Positions 48,138 to 58,078 of a DNA stretch of 64,000 nucleotides are shown here, one piece after another. The translations under genes and the position numbers were made by a program. Position 1 is the first letter of the stretch. Every line of letters starts with the position of its first letter. The stretch comes from Conexibacter sp. SYSU D00693 (GTDB taxonomy: Bacteria; Actinomycetota; Thermoleophilia; Solirubrobacterales; Solirubrobacteraceae), in contig NZ_CP070950.1 in assembly GCF_017084525.1 (NCBI RefSeq), forward strand, positions 1,054,001 through 1,118,000, in the 5' to 3' direction. Under the pieces are notes generated by a model. The model was not told the DNA's origin. It did not search any database and was given only the letters and a program-made list of their open reading frames with translations.

Positions 48138-49781
48138 CTAGGACGTGCCGACCTCGTGCTCGCGCAGCTCGCGCTTGAGGACCTTGCCGGTCGCGTTGCG
48201 CGGCAGCTCGTCGAGGAAGACGACCTCCCGCGGCACCTTGTAGGAGGCGAGGTTCTGCCTCGTGTAGCCCTTGAGGTCGTCGGCGGTGACCGACCCCTCC
48301 TCGCGCAGCACGACGAACGCGCGCAGGCGCTGGCCCCACTGCTCGTCGGGGACGCCGATGACCGCCGCCTCCTCCACCGCCTCGTGGTCGGCGAGCAGGT
48401 CCTCGACCTCCCGGGGGAAGACGTTCTCGCCCCCCGAGACGATCATCTCGTCGTCGCGGCCGTCGACGAAGAGCCGCCCGGCCTGGTCGAAGTGGCCGAC
48501 GTCGCCCGTCGACATCAGCCCGTCGATGACGTCCTTGCCGCCGCCGCCGGTGTAGCCGTCGAAGAGCATCTCGTTGCCCACGAAGATCCGCCCGGTCTCC
48601 CCCGGGCCGACCGGCTTGCCCTCGGTGTCGTAGAGCCGGACGACGGTGCCGCGCGGCGGCGAGCCGGCCGTGCCCGGGGCGGCGCGCAGATCGGCGGGCG
48701 TGGCGATCGTCGCCCAGGCCACCTCCGTCGAGCCGTAGAGGTTGTAGAGGACGTCGCCGAAGCGGTCCATCGCCCGGATCGCCAGCTCGCCCGGCAGCGC
48801 CGAGCCGGAGAGCGCGATGACGCGCAGGCACCGCACGTCGTAGCGGTCGATCGTCTCTGGCGGCAGCTCCATGATCCGCTGGAGCATCACGGGGACGACG
48901 ACGAGCGCCGTGCAGCGGTGCTGGGCGATCGCGCTGAGCGTCCCCTCCTCGTCGAAGCGCCGGCGCAGCACGATCGTCGAGCTGAGGCTCATGGCCAGGA
49001 CGAAGTGCGCGAAGCCCCACGAGTGGAACATGGGCGCGGCGATCATCGTGCGCTGGCGGGCGCGCAGGGGGATCTTCGAGAACAGCGCCGCCGCGGGCTC
49101 CAGCGAGTCGGGCTGGCGGCGCTGGGCGCCCTTGGGCGTGCCGGTCGTGCCGCTGGTGAGGATGACGACGCGGCCCTTGTCCGAGGGCGCTGTGCGGTCG
49201 GCCGGGCTGCCGCGCGCGATGAGGTCCTCGAGCAGCGGGTCCTCCGACGGCCCGCCCGACGCGCCGTCGAACCAGGCGACGTAGCGCCGGCGGTCCTTGG
49301 CGGCGTCGGCGACGAGGTCGGCGAACTCCTCGTCGAAGACGATCGCCTTGGGCTGCTCGCGCGCGCAGACGTCGGTCACCTGCGGCTTGGCGAACATCGT
49401 GTTGAGGAACAGCGCGTGGCAGCCGAGCTTGGACAGCGCGATGACCGCCTCGACGAAGCCGCGGTGGTTGCGGCAGAGGATCGCCACGTTGTCGCCCTCG
49501 CGCAGCCCGTCCTTCGCCCACGCGTCGGCCAGCGCGTTCGAGCGGCGGTGGACCTCGTCGAACGTCAGCTGGCCCAGCTCGTCGACGATCGCGACGTCGT
49601 CGGGGTAGCGCGCGGCGCTCGCCGCGTACCCGGCGGCGGGGGTGGGCCCGAAGGCGTGCAGCGCCTTGGCGACCTTCACCAGGCGGTCCGGCCGGACGGG
49701 CGCGATGATGCCCGCCTCCGCGAGCGTCTTGACGAGGTGCGCCTTCGCGGAGAGCTGACCCAGGACGTTCACAGGGCCCAT
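48138..49781 (-). CDS. Acyl-CoA synthetase (AMP-forming), FadD-like
   Basis: A 547-residue adenylate-forming ligase. The phosphate-binding motif is ILTSGTTGTPKGAQRRQ, the nucleotide motif NLYGSTEVAW, the hinge LMSTGDVGHFDQAGRLFVDG-type, and the C-terminal catalytic lysine lies in RNATGKVLKREL. These enzymes make acyl-AMP and then acyl-CoA. The substrate range (medium or long chain) cannot be fixed. The start codon lies 3 bp from a 25-bp palindrome whose arm contains the ribosome-binding site. It is read after sepIVA on the minus strand with a gap of 49 bp. No other fatty-acid degradation gene is adjacent. Confidence 0.9.
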   Translation of the reverse strand: MGPVNVLGQLSAKAHLVKTLAEAGIIAPVRPDRLVKVAKALHAFGPTPAAGYAASAARYPDDVAIVDELGQLTFDEVHRRSNALADAWAKDGLREGDNVAILCRNHRGFVEAVIALSKLGCHALFLNTMFAKPQVTDVCAREQPKAIVFDEEFADLVADAAKDRRRYVAWFDGASGGPSEDPLLEDLIARGSPADRTAPSDKGRVVILTSGTTGTPKGAQRRQPDSLEPAAALFSKIPLRARQRTMIAAPMFHSWGFAHFVLAMSLSSTIVLRRRFDEEGTLSAIAQHRCTALVVVPVMLQRIMELPPETIDRYDVRCLRVIALSGSALPGELAIRAMDRFGDVLYNLYGSTEVAWATIATPADLRAAPGTAGSPPRGTVVRLYDTEGKPVGPGETGRIFVGNEMLFDGYTGGGGKDVIDGLMSTGDVGHFDQAGRLFVDGRDDEMIVSGGENVFPREVEDLLADHEAVEEAAVIGVPDEQWGQRLRAFVVLREEGSVTADDLKGYTRQNLASYKVPREVVFLDELPRNATGKVLKRELREHEVGTS

Positions 49782-49783
49782 CC

Positions 49784-49808
49784 AACCACCTCGCGGTACG
49801 AGGTGGTT
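49784..49808. promoter_or_regulatory. 25-bp palindrome overlapping the RBS of the acyl-CoA synthetase gene
   Basis: Arms AACCACCTCG (49784-49793) and CGAGGTGGTT (49799-49808) are perfectly complementary with a 5-nt loop. It lies 3-27 bp upstream of the ATG, and on the minus strand the arm nearest the start contains GAGG, so ribosome access could be blocked. A TetR-type operator, an RNA hairpin and a sepIVA terminator are all possible. It is too close to the start for an ordinary promoter. Confidence 0.6.
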
Positions 49809-49830
49809 CCTGACGCCCTGTCAGCGGCCG

Positions 49831-50295
49831 CTAGGCGACTTCGGCGGGCTCGTCCTTGCCCGCCAGGCGCTCGCGACCGCGCTGCACGGCCGCGATGAAC
49901 TTCGAGAGGTTGACCTCGAGCGTGTTGAGGATCTCGTCGGCGTAGTCCTCGGCGCCGAGGCGGATCTCGCGCTCGCGGGCGCGGGCGTCCTCGATGATCT
50001 CCTCGGCCGCGCGCTCGGCCTGCCGCGTGACCTCCTGCTCGGAGATCAGCTGGTCCTGCTTGTCGCGCGCCTCCTTGACGATGCGCTCGGCCTCACGCTT
50101 GGCCTCCGCGAGCATCTCCTGGCGCTCCTTGACGATCCAGCGTGCCTGCTTGATCTCGTCAGGGATCGTGGCGCGCATCTGATCCAGGATGTCGTAGATC
50201 TCCTCCTTGTCGACGCGCACGTCCTCCGTGAGGGGGATGCGCTTCGCGTTGTGAACGAGATCGTCGAGCTTGTCGATCAGGACCAGGACGTCCAT
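49831..50295 (-). CDS. sepIVA: SepIVA/DivIVA-like coiled-coil cell-division protein
   Basis: A 154-residue protein that is almost entirely helical. The N-terminus (MDVLVLIDKLDDLVHNAKR) is the region conserved in SepIVA; the rest is coiled coil rich in Glu, Ala, Arg and Ile (QEMLAEAKREAERIVKEARD, EVTRQAERAAEEIIEDARAR). SepIVA is an essential divisome-linked protein in mycobacteria and is encoded next to coaD in many actinobacteria, as here (16 bp downstream of coaD). Similar proteins are sometimes called ATP synthase F0 subunit B-like because of the helix pattern. No membrane helix is seen. Confidence 0.82.
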   Translation of the reverse strand: MDVLVLIDKLDDLVHNAKRIPLTEDVRVDKEEIYDILDQMRATIPDEIKQARWIVKERQEMLAEAKREAERIVKEARDKQDQLISEQEVTRQAERAAEEIIEDARAREREIRLGAEDYADEILNTLEVNLSKFIAAVQRGRERLAGKDEPAEVA

Positions 50296-50311
50296 GGCTC
50301 TCCCTTGTTCG

Positions 50312-50809
50312 TCACCGCGCGAGCTCCTCCTTCAGGCGCTTCGCGACGGACGGCGGCACGAGCTCGTCGATCGCCCCTCCGAAGGTGGCGAGCTCCTTGA
50401 CGCCGCTCGAGCTGAGGAAAGAGTACTGCGGCGAGGCCATGAGGTAGAGCGTGTCCACGTCAGGGGCCTGCATCCGGTTGAGCTGGTTCATCTCGAACTC
50501 GTACTCGAAGTCCGAGATGGCGCGCAGGCCCTTGACGATCGTCGTGGCCCCGATGCGCCGCGCGAAGTCGACGACCAGGACGTTGAACGGCTCGGCGCGC
50601 ACGTTGCCCAGGTGCTCGGTGGCCTCGGTGATGAACCCGAGCCGCTCCTCGATGCCGAAGAGCGAGCGGCTCTTGCGCACGGAGAGGTTCACGACGGCGA
50701 CGACGACCTCGTCGAACTGCTGCGAGGCGCGGCTGATGACGTCGAGGTGGCCGTTGGTGATCGGGTCGTAGGACCCGGGGCAGACGGCGATGCGGGGGCG
50801 GTCGGTCAT
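50312..50809 (-). CDS. coaD: Phosphopantetheine adenylyltransferase
   Basis: A 165-residue nucleotidyltransferase in coenzyme A synthesis. The HxGH-like motif is [15 protein letters not shown] with the second ATP motif [13 protein letters not shown]. The segment [20 protein letters not shown] matches the family closely. ATG start overlapping the rsmD stop as ATGA. The order rsmD-coaD is conserved in most bacteria. Confidence 0.96.
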   Translation of the reverse strand: MTDRPRIAVCPGSYDPITNGHLDVISRASQQFDEVVVAVVNLSVRKSRSLFGIEERLGFITEATEHLGNVRAEPFNVLVVDFARRIGATTIVKGLRAISDFEYEFEMNQLNRMQAPDVDTLYLMASPQYSFLSSSGVKELATFGGAIDELVPPSVAKRLKEELAR

Positions 50810-51345
50810 GCGTGGTGGATGCGAAGGCGCGTGTCGCCGTACCGGCGGTCGAGGACGACCGGCAGCCGCAGCTCGAGCGGGGCGCGCCGATCGCTCTCGC
50901 AGACGACGCGGGCGCCGGGAGCCAGGAGGTCCGGCAGCGTCTCCGAGAGCTCGGGCCCCAGCCCGGGTGCGTCCCGGTACGGGGGGTCGAGGAGGACCAG
51001 ATCGTATGTGTCGCCACGCGCGAGTGCGTCCCGGAGGGCGGCGCGCGCGTCGCCGGGGCGCACCGCCGCCTCCGGCGGGCCGAGGCCGAGGGCGTTGAGG
51101 TTGGCCCGCAGGACGCTGAGGGCGCGGCGGTCGCGCTCGACGAACAGGGCGCTGGCGGCGCCGCGGCTCAGCGCCTCGATGCCCAGCGCTCCGGAGCCGG
51201 CGAAGAGGTCCAGGACGGCGTCGCCGTCGAGCGGGCCGAGCGAGCTGAACAGCGCCTCCCGGACGCGGTCGGCGGTCGGGCGCGTCGCCGTCCCCGGTGG
51301 GGCCTGCAGGCGGCGGCCGCCGAAGCGCCCGGCGACGACCCTCAT
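50806..51345 (-). CDS. rsmD: 16S rRNA (guanine966-N2)-methyltransferase RsmD
   Basis: About 179 residues from the ATG at 51345. SAM-binding motif I is [20 protein letters not shown], and motif IV is LLDPPY. The N-terminal segment [18 protein letters not shown] is family-typical. The start overlaps the recG stop (ATGA), so recG-rsmD-coaD-sepIVA form one transcript. It methylates the 30S subunit precursor. Confidence 0.95.
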   Translation of the reverse strand: MRVVAGRFGGRRLQAPPGTATRPTADRVREALFSSLGPLDGDAVLDLFAGSGALGIEALSRGAASALFVERDRRALSVLRANLNALGLGPPEAAVRPGDARAALRDALARGDTYDLVLLDPPYRDAPGLGPELSETLPDLLAPGARVVCESDRRAPLELRLPVVLDRRYGDTRLRIHHA

Positions 51346-53465
51346 GCCGCGACCGGCTCGGCCTCGAGCAGCGCGAGCGCGTCGGCGAGGAGGGCGTGCT
51401 CGGGGTGCTCCAGCGCCGGGTCGGCCTGCAACAGCGCTTGCGCGCGGGCGTGGGCGCGGGCCAGGACCTCGGCGTCCTCGGGCAGCCGGGCGACCCGGAA
51501 GCGCGCGAGCCCCGACTGCCGGGTGCCGGTCAGCTCGCCCTCGCCGCGCAGCTCGAGGTCGATCTCGGCCAGGCGGAAGCCGTCCCGGTGCTCGGCGAGC
51601 GCCTTGAGGCGCACGGACTCGGCGGGCCCGAAGAGCAGGCAGAGCGACGGGTGCTCGCCGCGGCCGACGCGCCCGCGCAGCTGGTGCAGCTGGGAGATGC
51701 CGTAGCGCTCGGCGTCCTCGACGAGCATGACCGTGGCGTTGGGGACGTCGATGCCGACCTCGATGACCGTGGTGGCGACGAGGACGTCGGCCTCGCCGGC
51801 GGCGAAGCGCGCCATCGTCGCCGCCTTCTCGGCGGGCTTGAGCTGGCCGTGCAGGAGCACGACCTCGAAGTCGCGCAGCTCGCCCTCGCGCAGGCGCTCG
51901 AACTCCTCGGTCGCGGCACGGGCCTGCAACGCCTCGGACTCCGACACGAGCGGGCAGACGACGTAGGCCTGGCGGCCGGCCTCGAGCTCCTCGCGGATGC
52001 GCTCGTAGGCGCGGGAGCGCTCGCGCTCGGTGGAGCAGACGTGGGTGGCGATGGGCTGGCGGCCACGGGGCAGCTCGCGCAGCGTCGTCACGTCCAGCGC
52101 GCCGAAGGAGGCCAGGCGCAGCGTGCGCGGGATCGGCGTGGCGGTCATGTGCAAGACGTGCGGGGTGCGGCCGGCGGGCGCCTTGGTGTCCAGGGCGGCG
52201 CGCTGGCGCACGCCGAAGCGGTGCTGCTCGTCGACGACGACCACGGCGAGGTGGTCGAAGGCGACGGGGTCCTCGATCAGCGCGTGGGTCCCCACGACGA
52301 CGCCGAGCTCGCCCGAGGCCAGGCCGGCGAGGACCTCGCGGCGGCGGGCAGCGCTCGTGGAGCCCGTGAGCAGCGCGGCGCGCACGCCGGCCGATTCGGC
52401 CAGCAGGCCGGTCTGCGCGCTGCCGGGCAGCAGCTTCTGCACGGTGGCGAAGTGCTGCTCGGCCAGCGTCTCGGTCGGCGCCATGAGCGCCGCCTGGCCG
52501 CCGTGCTCGACCGCGCGCAGCATCGCGTGGAGGGCGACCACGGTCTTGCCCGACCCGACCTCGCCCATGAGCAGGCGCTGCATCGGCCGGTCGCGGGCCA
52601 GGTCGGCGTCGACCTCGGCCATCGCGTTGACCTGGTCGCCGGTGGGCGCGAAGGGCAGCAGCTCGTCGCGCCAGCGGGCCGAGAGCGACGGCGGGTCGGC
52701 CAGCGGCGTGGCGCGCAGGCCGGCGCGGCGGGCCTCGCGCAGGCGCAGCTGGACGACCTGGTCGAGCAGGAGCTCGTCGAAGGCCAGCCGGCGCCGTCCC
52801 TCCTCGGGCTCGTCGCCGTGGGCGGCCAGCAGCGCGCCGGCGACGTCCGGGAGCTCCTCGTCGCGGCGCAGCGCGGCCGGCAGCGGCTCGGGGGCGTCGA
52901 AGGCGGCGTGGCGGTGCTCGCGCACGAGGGCGAGCAGCTGGGGCGAGGTGATGCCCTTCGTCGCGGGGTACTGCGCCACGGCCTCGCCCTCGGCGCCGAC
53001 CGCCTCGTCGGTGCGCGCGTGGGTGTTGACCCGGAAGCGGTTGCGGGCCTGGAACTTGCCGTGCAGGACCAGCCGGGTCCCGGCCGGGTACTGGCGCGCG
53101 AGCCACGGCTGGTTGAAGAACGTCGCCTTCATCACGCCGGTGGCGTCGGCGACGGTCGCCTCGACCAGGGGCTTCATGCCGCGCCGGCGGACCGGGCGGC
53201 TCGTGATGGAGCGGACCTCGACGACGACGGTCGCGACCTCGTCGACGACGAGCTCGTCGATGGTGCGGGCCTCGCTCGTGGCCCGCGGCAGGTGCAGCAG
53301 GAGGTCGCCGACGGTGTGGAGGCCGAGGGTGGCCGCGGCCTCGGCGGCGGTGGGCGGCGTGACGGTGAGCGGCGCGCGCCACGCGGACGGGCGCGGCCAG
53401 CGGACGGGCGCGGCGAGGAGCTCGTCGTGGTCGAGCTCGCGGGTCTCGCCGAACGCCAGCGGCAC
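51342..53465 (-). CDS. recG: ATP-dependent DNA helicase RecG
   Basis: About 707 residues from a GTG at 53465. Further upstream starts would overlap the DAK2 gene. N-terminal wedge (OB-fold) domain with [20 protein letters not shown], then the helicase motifs: Walker [17 protein letters not shown], Walker [26 protein letters not shown], and the C-terminal motif [19 protein letters not shown], followed by [18 protein letters not shown]. RecG remodels stalled replication forks and D-loops. A slightly modified TATPIPR motif is normal in the family. Confidence 0.96.
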   Translation of the reverse strand: MPLAFGETRELDHDELLAAPVRWPRPSAWRAPLTVTPPTAAEAAATLGLHTVGDLLLHLPRATSEARTIDELVVDEVATVVVEVRSITSRPVRRRGMKPLVEATVADATGVMKATFFNQPWLARQYPAGTRLVLHGKFQARNRFRVNTHARTDEAVGAEGEAVAQYPATKGITSPQLLALVREHRHAAFDAPEPLPAALRRDEELPDVAGALLAAHGDEPEEGRRRLAFDELLLDQVVQLRLREARRAGLRATPLADPPSLSARWRDELLPFAPTGDQVNAMAEVDADLARDRPMQRLLMGEVGSGKTVVALHAMLRAVEHGGQAALMAPTETLAEQHFATVQKLLPGSAQTGLLAESAGVRAALLTGSTSAARRREVLAGLASGELGVVVGTHALIEDPVAFDHLAVVVVDEQHRFGVRQRAALDTKAPAGRTPHVLHMTATPIPRTLRLASFGALDVTTLRELPRGRQPIATHVCSTERERSRAYERIREELEAGRQAYVVCPLVSESEALQARAATEEFERLREGELRDFEVVLLHGQLKPAEKAATMARFAAGEADVLVATTVIEVGIDVPNATVMLVEDAERYGISQLHQLRGRVGRGEHPSLCLLFGPAESVRLKALAEHRDGFRLAEIDLELRGEGELTGTRQSGLARFRVARLPEDAEVLARAHARAQALLQADPALEHPEHALLADALALLEAEPVAA

Positions 53466-53500
53466 GGGCTGATGATGCAAGGCGGGCCGGTCGGCTGGGC

Positions 53501-55165
53501 CTACTGGGCCGAGAGCAGCCACCACCAGGCGGGCTGCCCGCCGGGCTCGACCTCGACCTTCTCGGCGTCGGGCGCGAGGGCCAGCACGCCGTCGTCGTCG
53601 AGGGGCGCGTCGGCGCCGGCGATGCAGGTCACCAGCTCGGCGCCGTCGTCGAGGCGGGCCAGGACGTCGGCGAGGGTCTTCTGCGGGTCGCCCCAGGCCA
53701 CGAGCTCGTCGTCGACGTAGCCGACGGCGTCCCCGGTGCGGAAGCGCCCGTCGGCGTCGTCGCGGGCGGCGGGGGCGACGCCGCCGGTGCGCACGTGCGC
53801 GAGCTCGCGCTCCATGGCGGCGGCGTTCTCGGCGGCGTCGCGGTCGGGGTGGAGCGCGATGGCGGCGGCGAGGCCGGCCTGCATGGAGCGCGTCGGCACC
53901 ACGGCGACCGCCTTCTCGCTCAGCTCCGCGGCGCGCTCGGCGGCCATCCGGACGTTCGGGCTGTTCGTGAGGACGACGACCTGCTCGGCGGGCACCTGGT
54001 GGATGCCGGCCAGCAGCTCCATCGTCGAGGGGTTCATCGTCGGGCCGCCGTCCAGGACGTGGACGCCGAGGTCCTCGAAGAGGCGCTGGAGGCCCTCGCC
54101 GGTGGCGACGGCCAGGGCGCCGCAGCAGGCGGTCGGCGCCGCGGCGCCGTTCGTCGTCGCCGCGGCCAGGCGCTCCTCGCGCTCCACGACCTGGGCGTGC
54201 ATGTCCGCCACGTCGAGGTGCGAGACCTCCCCCACGCCGGCGAAGAGGCCCGTGGCGCGCTCGGGCTCGTCGGTGTGGACGTGGACCTTGAGCGTGCGGT
54301 CGTCGCCGACCACCAGGACGCTGTCGCCCAGTGCCTCGAGCTTCGCGATCCAGCCCGTCGGGTCGAGCTCGCGGCCGCTGACCGCGAAGTTCGTGCAGAA
54401 GCGGAACGTCGAGGACTCGTGCTGGGGGTGGGTGACCTTCGCGGGGGCGACGTGGCGCTCGACCTCGGGCGCCTGCGTGCCGCGCAGGGCGGCCACGACG
54501 CCGGCGAAGAGGATCGTCACCGCGTAGCCGCCGGCGTCGACGACGCCCGCCTCGCGCAGGGCGGGCAGGAGCTCCGGGCCCCGGCGCACGGAGGCCTCGC
54601 CGGCCGCGATCGCCTTCTCGAGGACCGTCGCGATGAGCTCGTTCTGGCGCGGGTCGTCCTCGCTGCCCAGGCGGGTCGCGCCGGGCGGGAGGTGGGCGAG
54701 CTCGTGGGAGACGGCGAGCGCCATCTCGCGCATGACGGTGAGGATCGTGCCCTCGGCCGGCTCGCGGACGGACTTGTAGGCGCGGTCGGCGGCCTTGGCC
54801 ATGGCGGCGCCGATGAGGACCGGGTCGACGAGCTCGCCGGGACGGGAGATGAGCTCCTCGGCGGCGCCGCGGATGAGCTGCGACAGGATGACGCCGCTGT
54901 TGCCGCGGGCGCCGAGGAGCGCGGCGCGGGCCACGGAGTCGACGATCTCGTCGCGGCCGATGTCGTCCAGCGCGCGACCGGAGTCGGCCAGGCGGTCGAG
55001 CTCCTCCAGCACGGCGCTCAGCGTCAGCGCCATGTTGTCGCCCGTGTCGCCGTCGGCGACCGGGAAGACGTTCAGGTCGTTGATCTCGGTCCGGCGGGAC
55101 TCGAGGTGCACGAGCGCACCGTCGACGACGGCGCGGAACCGGACGAGACTGGGGTCGGCGGACAC
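53501..55165 (-). CDS. DAK2-domain fatty acid kinase-like protein (FakA/YloV type)
   Basis: About 554 residues from a GTG at 55165. The N-terminal DAK2 (DhaL) domain has [20 protein letters not shown], the metal and ATP motif, and [20 protein letters not shown]. The middle ([34 protein letters not shown]) and a C-terminal DegV/EDD-like region ([18 protein letters not shown]) complete the FakA-type architecture. In Firmicutes FakA phosphorylates FakB-bound fatty acids; in actinobacteria the role is less clear. It lies between rpmB and recG, the usual context for this gene. Confidence 0.88.
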   Translation of the reverse strand: MSADPSLVRFRAVVDGALVHLESRRTEINDLNVFPVADGDTGDNMALTLSAVLEELDRLADSGRALDDIGRDEIVDSVARAALLGARGNSGVILSQLIRGAAEELISRPGELVDPVLIGAAMAKAADRAYKSVREPAEGTILTVMREMALAVSHELAHLPPGATRLGSEDDPRQNELIATVLEKAIAAGEASVRRGPELLPALREAGVVDAGGYAVTILFAGVVAALRGTQAPEVERHVAPAKVTHPQHESSTFRFCTNFAVSGRELDPTGWIAKLEALGDSVLVVGDDRTLKVHVHTDEPERATGLFAGVGEVSHLDVADMHAQVVEREERLAAATTNGAAAPTACCGALAVATGEGLQRLFEDLGVHVLDGGPTMNPSTMELLAGIHQVPAEQVVVLTNSPNVRMAAERAAELSEKAVAVVPTRSMQAGLAAAIALHPDRDAAENAAAMERELAHVRTGGVAPAARDDADGRFRTGDAVGYVDDELVAWGDPQKTLADVLARLDDGAELVTCIAGADAPLDDDGVLALAPDAEKVEVEPGGQPAWWWLLSAQ

Positions 55166-55184
55166 CGCGCGGGCGGTGTCCTGC

Positions 55185-55376
55185 CTAGACGGCCTTGGTG
55201 ACCTTGCCGGCCTTGAGGCAGCGCGTGCAGACGTACACGCGACGCGGCGCGGCGCCGACGAGGACGCGGACCTTCTGGAGGTTCGGGTCGAACCGCCGCT
55301 TGGTCGCGACCATCGAGTGGCTGCGGGAGTTCCCGAAGGCGGGACCCTTCCCGCAGCTGTGGCAGACCTTGGCCAT
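55185..55376 (-). CDS. rpmB: Ribosomal protein L28
   Basis: A 63-residue protein from the ATG at 55376 ([20 protein letters not shown]). The two cysteine pairs in VCHSCGKG and VCTRCLKAG mark the zinc-binding C+ form of L28. It is part of the 50S subunit. Located upstream of the DAK2 gene as in many bacteria; about 100 bp separate it from the divergent kinase gene. Confidence 0.95.
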   Translation of the reverse strand: MAKVCHSCGKGPAFGNSRSHSMVATKRRFDPNLQKVRVLVGAAPRRVYVCTRCLKAGKVTKAV

Positions 55377-55477
55377 GGGCGGGGCAGTGTAGCGAGCGGG
55401 CGCCGTTGGTCGCATCGTGGCCCCAGCGTCCGTCGAGGACGTTCCCCCTTCGGGGGGCCCTGGGTAGAGGCCACAGG

Positions 55478-57148
55478 ATGCCGCCGGCCGCGCCGTCCGT
55501 CTCGCTCCCCGATCGCTACCGGGTCGTCCGGCACATCGCCAACGGGGGGATGGCGACCGTCTGGGCGGCCGAGGACGAGCTGCTGGGCCGCCTCGTGGCG
55601 GTCAAGGTCCTCGGCCCCGGCTACGCCGCCGACCCCGACGCCCGGCGGCGCTTCACCCGCGAGGCCCGGGCCGCCGCGCGGGTCTCCGACCACCCGCACG
55701 TCGTGACGATCTACGACATCGGCGAGCACGAGGGCGAGGCGTTCATCGTCATGGAGCACCTCGCCGGGGGGACGGTGGGCCAGCGCCTGCGCGCGCCCCA
55801 GCCCGTGCCGGTGCCGATGGCGCTGCAGTGGCTCGAGGAGGCCGCGAGCGCCCTGGACGCCGCGCACGCGGCCGAGATCGTCCACCGCGACGTCAAGCCC
55901 GGCAACCTCCTGCTCGACGAGCGCGGCCGCCTGGCGGTCGGCGACTTCGGGATCGCGTCGATCCAGGGCGAGAGCGCGCTGACGATGGCCGGCCAGGTCG
56001 TCGGCACCGCGGCGTACCTGTCCCCGGAGCAGGGGCGCGGCGAGCCTGCGACGCCCGCCTCGGACCGCTACGCGCTGGCCGTCGTCGCCTACGAGCTGCT
56101 CTGCGGCCGCCGGCCGTTCGAGGGCGACACGCCGGTCGCCCAGGTCCACCAGCACGTCCACGCCGAGCCGCCCGAGCCCGAGGGCGTCTGCGCGTCCGCC
56201 GCCGACGCGCTGCGCCACGGCCTGGCCAAGGACCCCCGCGACCGCCCGCACAGCGCCGCCGCGTTCGTGGCCGAGCTGCGCCGGTCGATCGGCGACGCGG
56301 CCGAGGCCCCGACCGCGGTCACCGCCATCTCGCCCCTGCCCGTCGAGGTCCGCGAGCCGCGCACGCCCACCCCGCGCCCGCCGCGGCGCCCGCCGGCGCC
56401 CGTCCCGGCGCCCGCCGGCCATGCGACGGGGTCTGACCCCGTCGCACCGCGGCATGCGACGGGGTCTGACCCCGAGCGGGCCGGTGGTGGGCGGCGGCTG
56501 CCGGTCCTGCTGGCCACGGCGCTGGCGCTGGGCGCCGTCGTGGCGATCGTCGCCGCGGCGCTCGGCGGAGGCGGCGGGGACGACGGCGCGACGCGGGCCG
56601 GCGACGGCGACCGGACCGCCGCGCGGACGTCGTCCTCCGAGCGCCCGCGGACCTCCTCGCGCGCCACCCAGACCCAGTCCTCCCCCGCTCCTGCCGCGGA
56701 GCCGAAGGCCGAGACCCAGGCGCAGGAGCCCGACCGCACGGCGTCGGACGGCCGCTCGCCGGCCGAGCTCAACGACGCGGGCTTCGCGCTCCTGCCCGGC
56801 GACCCGAACGCCGCCATCCCGCTGCTGCAGCGCTCCGTCACCGGCTTCCGCGAGGACGGGCGGACCTCCGAGCAGCCCTACGCCTTCGCGCTCTACAACC
56901 TGGGCTGGGCCCTGCGCCTGGCGGGGCGCCCCGACGAGGCGATCCCGTACCTCGAGGAGCGCCTCAACTACCCGGACAACACCGGCGACGCCAAGCGCGA
57001 GCTCGACCGGGCGCGCGCCGAGGCCGGCGGCGGGACGGGCGACGGCGGGGACGAGGGCGGTGCGACCGCGAACGGCACCCGGGCCGGCAAGCCCGGCAAG
57101 GGCCGCGGCCTCGCCAAGGGCTTCCGGGTCCAGGTCAAGGAGGGCTGA
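55478..57148 (+). CDS. Ser/Thr protein kinase (PknB/Hanks type) with TM helix and C-terminal TPR-like region
   Basis: About 556 residues from the ATG at 55478, with GAGG 7 nt upstream. The kinase domain covers residues about 13-275: [11 protein letters not shown] loop, lysine in VAVKVLG, catalytic [17 protein letters not shown], and APE-like SPEQGRG. A Pro-rich linker follows, containing an unusual HATGSDP repeat encoded by a palindromic DNA repeat. The TM helix is at about 340-362 ([20 protein letters not shown]). Outside is a Ser/Thr/Pro-rich stretch and then a TPR-like segment ([20 protein letters not shown]) and a Lys-rich end. No PASTA repeats are seen. The external part may sense or bind a partner. 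Role unknown. Confidence 0.93.
   Translation: MPPAAPSVSLPDRYRVVRHIANGGMATVWAAEDELLGRLVAVKVLGPGYAADPDARRRFTREARAAARVSDHPHVVTIYDIGEHEGEAFIVMEHLAGGTVGQRLRAPQPVPVPMALQWLEEAASALDAAHAAEIVHRDVKPGNLLLDERGRLAVGDFGIASIQGESALTMAGQVVGTAAYLSPEQGRGEPATPASDRYALAVVAYELLCGRRPFEGDTPVAQVHQHVHAEPPEPEGVCASAADALRHGLAKDPRDRPHSAAAFVAELRRSIGDAAEAPTAVTAISPLPVEVREPRTPTPRPPRRPPAPVPAPAGHATGSDPVAPRHATGSDPERAGGGRRLPVLLATALALGAVVAIVAAALGGGGGDDGATRAGDGDRTAARTSSSERPRTSSRATQTQSSPAPAAEPKAETQAQEPDRTASDGRSPAELNDAGFALLPGDPNAAIPLLQRSVTGFREDGRTSEQPYAFALYNLGWALRLAGRPDEAIPYLEERLNYPDNTGDAKRELDRARAEAGGGTGDGGDEGGATANGTRAGKPGKGRGLAKGFRVQVKEG
56420..56474. repeat. Palindromic repeat inside the kinase gene
   Basis: A perfect 25-bp palindrome with 12-bp arms is at 56422-56446. 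The 22-bp core (56420-56441) recurs at 56453-56474, 33 bp later, so the reading frame is kept and codes HATGSDP twice. The repeat resembles an intergenic REP-type element placed within a coding linker. Confidence 0.75.
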
Positions 57149-57228
57149 GGCCCCGCCCGCGGCGGCGACCCTGTCGTCCGGTCGCTGGTGGAGCCCCGAC
57201 TGCAGGCTCGCCCCCGGAGCGAGCGTGC

Positions 57229-57579
57229 CTAGACCGTCTCGCGCTCGGCCGGCTCGCGCTCGGGCGCCGGCGCCGGCACGTGGGCCGGCCGGCGGACCGG
57301 GCGGGCCTTGCGGTCGGCGAGGCGGCCGGGCTCCCGGAAGCGCTCGGCCGACTGGTCGGCGTCGTCCAGCGGGATCGGCAGCCCGCCGGGCGACAGCGGG
57401 CCCTGCGGGTCGCGCGCCTTGCGCTTGGCGCCGCCGCCCCCGTCGCCGTCGGGGTTGAGGAAGCCGCGCCAGTCGACCCGCTCGCCGTCGAGCAGGTTCC
57501 AGACGAGGATGCCCGCCCCGAGGACGTGCACGACGAACGTCAGCACGAGGGCGATCACCTCGAGGGTCACGCGGTCCAT
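57229..57579 (-). CDS. Small membrane protein with Pro/Arg-rich tail
   Basis: A 116-residue protein. One transmembrane helix (EVIALVLTFVVHVLGAGILVW) is followed by DGERVDWRGFLNPDGDGGGG and a low-complexity tail rich in Pro, Arg and Glu. ATG start. The N-terminal helix outside and the tail inside or outside cannot be decided. No family recognised. It is convergent with the kinase gene (80 bp gap) and follows the riboflavin operon on the minus strand. Confidence 0.65.
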   Translation of the reverse strand: MDRVTLEVIALVLTFVVHVLGAGILVWNLLDGERVDWRGFLNPDGDGGGGAKRKARDPQGPLSPGGLPIPLDDADQSAERFREPGRLADRKARPVRRPAHVPAPAPEREPAERETV

Positions 57580-57646
57580 GAGCGCGAGCCTAGCCGTCGC
57601 TGCGGGATCGTCGAGGTACCGCCGTGCGCGACCGGACGCGCCGGCG

Positions 57647-58078
57647 TCAGACCGTGGCGCCGAGGCGCTGCTTGATGGCCAGGAGGGCCAGGACGGCCTC
57701 GGCCGCGTGGCGCCCGGAGTCGCGCTTGCCCTCGCCCGAGCGGGCCAGCGCCTGCTCGTAGGTGTCGACCGTCAGCACGCCGAACGCGCACGGCACGCCC
57801 GTGGCGAGCTGCACGTCCTTGATGCCCTGGGCACAGGCGCCGCAGACCCAGTCGTAGTGGTCGGTCTCCCCGCGGATGACCGCCCCGAGGCAGACCACCG
57901 CGTCGGCCCGGCCGCTGTCGGCCACGAGCTTGGCGGCCATCGGCAGCTCGTAGGCGCCGGGGACGTCCACGACCTCCACGACCTCCGCGCCGCCCTCCTC
58001 GAGCGCGACGCGCGCGCCCGCGACGAGCCGCTCGGCGAGCTCGTCGTAGAAGCGGGCGACGGCGAGCGCGACCCTCAC
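57647..58078 (-). CDS. ribH: 6,7-dimethyl-8-ribityllumazine synthase
   Basis: A 143-residue protein from a GTG that overlaps the ribBA stop (GTGA). Conserved segments are [35 protein letters not shown] and [21 protein letters not shown], with the catalytic His in this last one. It condenses ArP and DHBP to lumazine and forms a 60-subunit or pentameric shell. It is the last gene of the riboflavin operon. Confidence 0.96.
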   Translation of the reverse strand: MRVALAVARFYDELAERLVAGARVALEEGGAEVVEVVDVPGAYELPMAAKLVADSGRADAVVCLGAVIRGETDHYDWVCGACAQGIKDVQLATGVPCAFGVLTVDTYEQALARSGEGKRDSGRHAAEAVLALLAIKQRLGATV

